Assembly (NCBI GenBank): GCA_027079895.1
Contig: JALWUZ010000191.1
Location: forward strand, 1 to 7,150
From: Anaerolineae bacterium
GTDB taxonomy: Bacteria; Chloroflexota; Anaerolineae; B4-G1
Direction: 5' to 3'
DNA: 7,150 bases
The translations under genes were made by a program, and so were the position numbers. Each line of letters opens with the position of its first letter. Position 1 is the first letter of the stretch. Under the pieces are notes generated by a model. The model was not told the DNA's origin, searched no databases, and worked only from the letters and a program-made list of their open reading frames with translations. This document shows, one piece after another, positions 5,303 through 7,150 of the stretch.

Positions 5303-6645
5303 GCCCCACTCCTGCCCCCGACAAGATGATCCCCCACAACACGGAAGCCGAGGAAGCCGTCCTCGGCTCTCTGCTGATAGACCCCGAAGCCCTGTTCCGC
5401 GTCATGCCGTTCCTCAAGGCGGAGGATTTCTACGTCCAGAAGAACGCCTGGGTGTACGAAGCCATCCTCGCCCTCCACGAGCGGCGCGAGCCGATTGATT
5501 TCGTCACCCTGTGCGACGAACTGGAACGGCGCGGGCAGTTGGAGGACGCCGGAGGCGCGGCCTACATCACCTACCTCATCAACACCGTCCCCAGCGCGAT
5601 CCACGTCGAGGCTTACGGCCACATCGTCGAACAGGCCGCCGTCCGCCGCCGGCTGCTCGATGTCGCCAGCCAAATCGCCAAACTCGCCTACCAGGAGAAC
5701 CAGGACATTGACCAGACCGTTGACCGGGCGGAACAGGCCCTGTTCAGCGTCTCCCAGCGGCGCATCACCCGCGACCTGGCCCCGATTCAGGAGATCATCC
5801 AGGGCTACTACGACCGCATCGAGTACCTCTATACCCACCAGGGGGAGCCGCTGGGCGTCCCGACCGGCTTCATAGACATTGACCGGCTGCTGGGCGGCCT
5901 GCAACGCTCCGACTTCATCATCATCGCCGCCCGCCCCTCGGTGGGCAAGACCAGCCTCTGCCTCTCCATCGCCCGGAACGCGGCCCGGCACGGCCAGCGG
6001 GTGGCGATCTTCAGCCTGGAGATGTCGGCGGAGCAGATCATCCAGCGCATCGTCTCCGCGGAGACCGGCATTGACTCCCAGCGGCTCCGGCTGGGGAAGT
6101 TGCGCGACGACGAATGGCCGCTCTTCATCCAGGCGATCGGCAAACTGGCCGAACTCCCCATCTTCATTGACGACACGCCGGCCATCTCCGCCCTGCAACT
6201 GCGCACCAAAGCCCGCCGCCTCCACGCCGAGCACGGCCTGGACCTGGTCGTGGTGGACTACCTGCAACTGATGACCGGCGATGTCCGCTCCGAGAACCGC
6301 GTCCAGGAAGTCTCCTACATCTCCCGCTCGCTGAAGGCGATCGCGCGGGAGTTGGACCTGCCGGTCGTGGCCGCGTCGCAACTTTCCCGCGCCGTCGAGC
6401 AGCGCACCGATAAGAAACCGGTGCTGGCCGACCTGCGGGAAAGCGGCAGTTTGGAGCAGGACGCCGACGTGGTGATGTTCATCTACCGCGACGAACTGTA
6501 CCACCCAGAGACGGAGAAGCAGCACATCGCCGACATCATCATCGCCAAGCACCGGAACGGGCCCACCGGCACCGTGCAACTCTTCTTCCGCAACCGGCTG
6601 GCCCAGTTTTTGGACGCGGAGACGCGCCGCGAGCCGTTCCAGTAG
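5299..6645 (+). CDS. dnaB: Replicative DNA helicase DnaB
   Basis: A 448-residue, full-length replicative helicase, the hexameric ATP-driven motor that unwinds the fork on the lagging strand and recruits primase. The N-terminal domain begins at IPHNTEAEEAVLGSLLIDPE (11-30) and runs to about 155. After a linker come the RecA-like motor elements: GVPTGFIDIDRLLGG (186-200), Walker A ARPSVGKTS (211-219, Lys217), FSLEMS (238-243), Walker B LVVVDYLQLM (316-325), VAASQLSR (357-364), DLRESGSLEQDADVV (378-392) and KHRNGPTG (417-424), which holds the arginine-finger region. There is no intein. The start overlaps the DUF151 stop by four bases, and I see no Shine-Dalgarno before it, so translation probably relies on ribosomes finishing DUF151. 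A second Met at residue 10 is a possible alternative start, still upstream of the conserved region. It ends 7 bases from the convergent permease gene. Confidence 0.97.
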   Translation: MSPTPAPDKMIPHNTEAEEAVLGSLLIDPEALFRVMPFLKAEDFYVQKNAWVYEAILALHERREPIDFVTLCDELERRGQLEDAGGAAYITYLINTVPSAIHVEAYGHIVEQAAVRRRLLDVASQIAKLAYQENQDIDQTVDRAEQALFSVSQRRITRDLAPIQEIIQGYYDRIEYLYTHQGEPLGVPTGFIDIDRLLGGLQRSDFIIIAARPSVGKTSLCLSIARNAARHGQRVAIFSLEMSAEQIIQRIVSAETGIDSQRLRLGKLRDDEWPLFIQAIGKLAELPIFIDDTPAISALQLRTKARRLHAEHGLDLVVVDYLQLMTGDVRSENRVQEVSYISRSLKAIARELDLPVVAASQLSRAVEQRTDKKPVLADLRESGSLEQDADVVMFIYRDELYHPETEKQHIADIIIAKHRNGPTGTVQLFFRNRLAQFLDAETRREPFQ

Positions 6646-6652
6646 CCGCGCG

Positions 6653-7150
6653 TCACCGCCGCCGCAGCGATTCCTGCAACCCGTCCCCCACCAGGTTGGC
6701 CGCCAAGACGGTCAGCGTCAGCGCCAAGCCGGGGAACGCGCTTACCCAGGGCGCGTCCCGCATGTACTGCTGACCGGTCGCCAGCAGCATCCCCCACTCC
6801 GGCGTGGCCGGTCGGACCCCCAATCCCAGGTAGTTGAAGGCCGCCCCGTGCAACAGCACCCGTCCCAAGCGGGTGGCCGCGTAGGTGATGAGGGGCGGGG
6901 CCGCGTTCGGCAGGATGTGTCGGACGATGAGCCGCCAGGGGGTACAGCCGACCGCCGTCGCCGCGTCAATGTAGGGCTGCGCCCGCACGTCCCGCGTGAC
7001 GCTGTAGACCATGCGGGCGTAAGTCGGGGCAGTCGCCAGCCCGACCGCGACCGCCACCGGCCCGATTCCCCGCCCCAGCCGGGCCACAATCAGCATCGCC
7101 AGCAGGAGGCTGGGGAAGGCCAGCAGGGCGTCCACGAGGCGCATGAGCAC
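6653..7150 (-). CDS. ABC transporter permease, DppC/OppC type, N-terminus outside window
   Basis: The C-terminal 165 residues of an inner-membrane permease of a peptide/nickel-type ABC importer, which forms the channel with a DppB-like partner. The frame is open at the right edge; the GTG there looks like an internal Val, since LMRLVDALLAFPSLLLAML is an internal helix in this family. About 130 N-terminal residues are therefore missing from view. Key evidence is the EAA-type loop that contacts the ATPase, YIDAATAVGCTPWRLIVRHI (residues 60-79 of the visible part) followed by LPNAAPPLI. Further hydrophobic helices follow, then the family-typical NYLGLGVRPATPEWGMLL (106-123) and the end GDGLQESLRRR. 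Because the subunit is read leftward and the last gene is nearest dnaB, the partner permease and binding protein may lie to the right. The substrate cannot be told: dipeptides, oligopeptides, nickel or sugars are all possible. Confidence 0.92.
   Translation of the reverse strand: MLMRLVDALLAFPSLLLAMLIVARLGRGIGPVAVAVGLATAPTYARMVYSVTRDVRAQPYIDAATAVGCTPWRLIVRHILPNAAPPLITYAATRLGRVLLHGAAFNYLGLGVRPATPEWGMLLATGQQYMRDAPWVSAFPGLALTLTVLAANLVGDGLQESLRRR

Noticed and set aside
5074..6579. A 501-codon open frame on the minus strand opposite DUF151 and dnaB
   Set aside because: It spans two genes with clear family motifs on the other strand and has no recognisable domain of its own.
1..7150. tRNA, rRNA, riboswitch or defence-island genes
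   Set aside because: I saw no cloverleaf, rRNA segment, known riboswitch core or defence-type domain. Non-coding stretches are too short for most of these, and each is filled by promoter or repeat sequence.

Overview
The window looks like chromosomal DNA from a high-GC bacterium, most likely a member of the Chloroflexota (Anaerolineae/Thermoflexia-like). That placement is an inference from the style of the proteins: a CpXC zinc-ribbon protein, a soluble GAF-PAS histidine kinase, a DUF151 nuclease next to dnaB, and an IS transposase of a kind I associate with that phylum. No rRNA or other phylogenetic marker is present to prove it. Coding density is very high and no gene-free stretch exceeds 300 bases.

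Layout. Bases 1-698 hold the 3' part of an insertion-sequence transposase (+). A well-formed sigma70-type promoter (732-760) and a strong Shine-Dalgarno then lead into a diacylglycerol/lipid kinase gene (793-1692, +). This gene converges, with only 3 bases between stop codons, on a minus-strand pair. Read in its own direction, the pair is a soluble GAF-PAS sensor histidine kinase (4621-3056, GTG start), then after 37 bases a CpXC-domain protein (3018-1696). The C-terminal two thirds of the CpXC protein appears to be four degenerate copies of a helical repeat. The 192-base region 4622-4813 is a divergent promoter region. It has a minus-strand promoter for the kinase, a plus-strand promoter for a DUF151 bifunctional-nuclease gene (4814-5302), and between their -35 boxes a 27-base palindrome plus an extra direct copy of its arm. 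The DUF151 gene overlaps the replicative helicase gene dnaB (5299-6645) by four bases (ATGA). After 7 bases dnaB converges on the 3' end of a DppC-type ABC transporter permease gene (minus strand, running off the right edge).

How the genes work together. The DUF151-dnaB pair is one transcription unit in which helicase translation is probably coupled to the nuclease, since dnaB has no recognisable Shine-Dalgarno of its own. The histidine kinase and CpXC protein form a second unit; no response regulator is visible, so the phosphorelay partner lies elsewhere. The lipid kinase and the permease appear to be functionally independent neighbours.

I found no defence system, CRISPR array, tRNA or rRNA. 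The features most worth a second look are the repeat architecture of the CpXC protein and its pairing with an orphan kinase, the palindrome between the divergent promoters, and the possibility that the IS end shaped the promoter of the lipid kinase.
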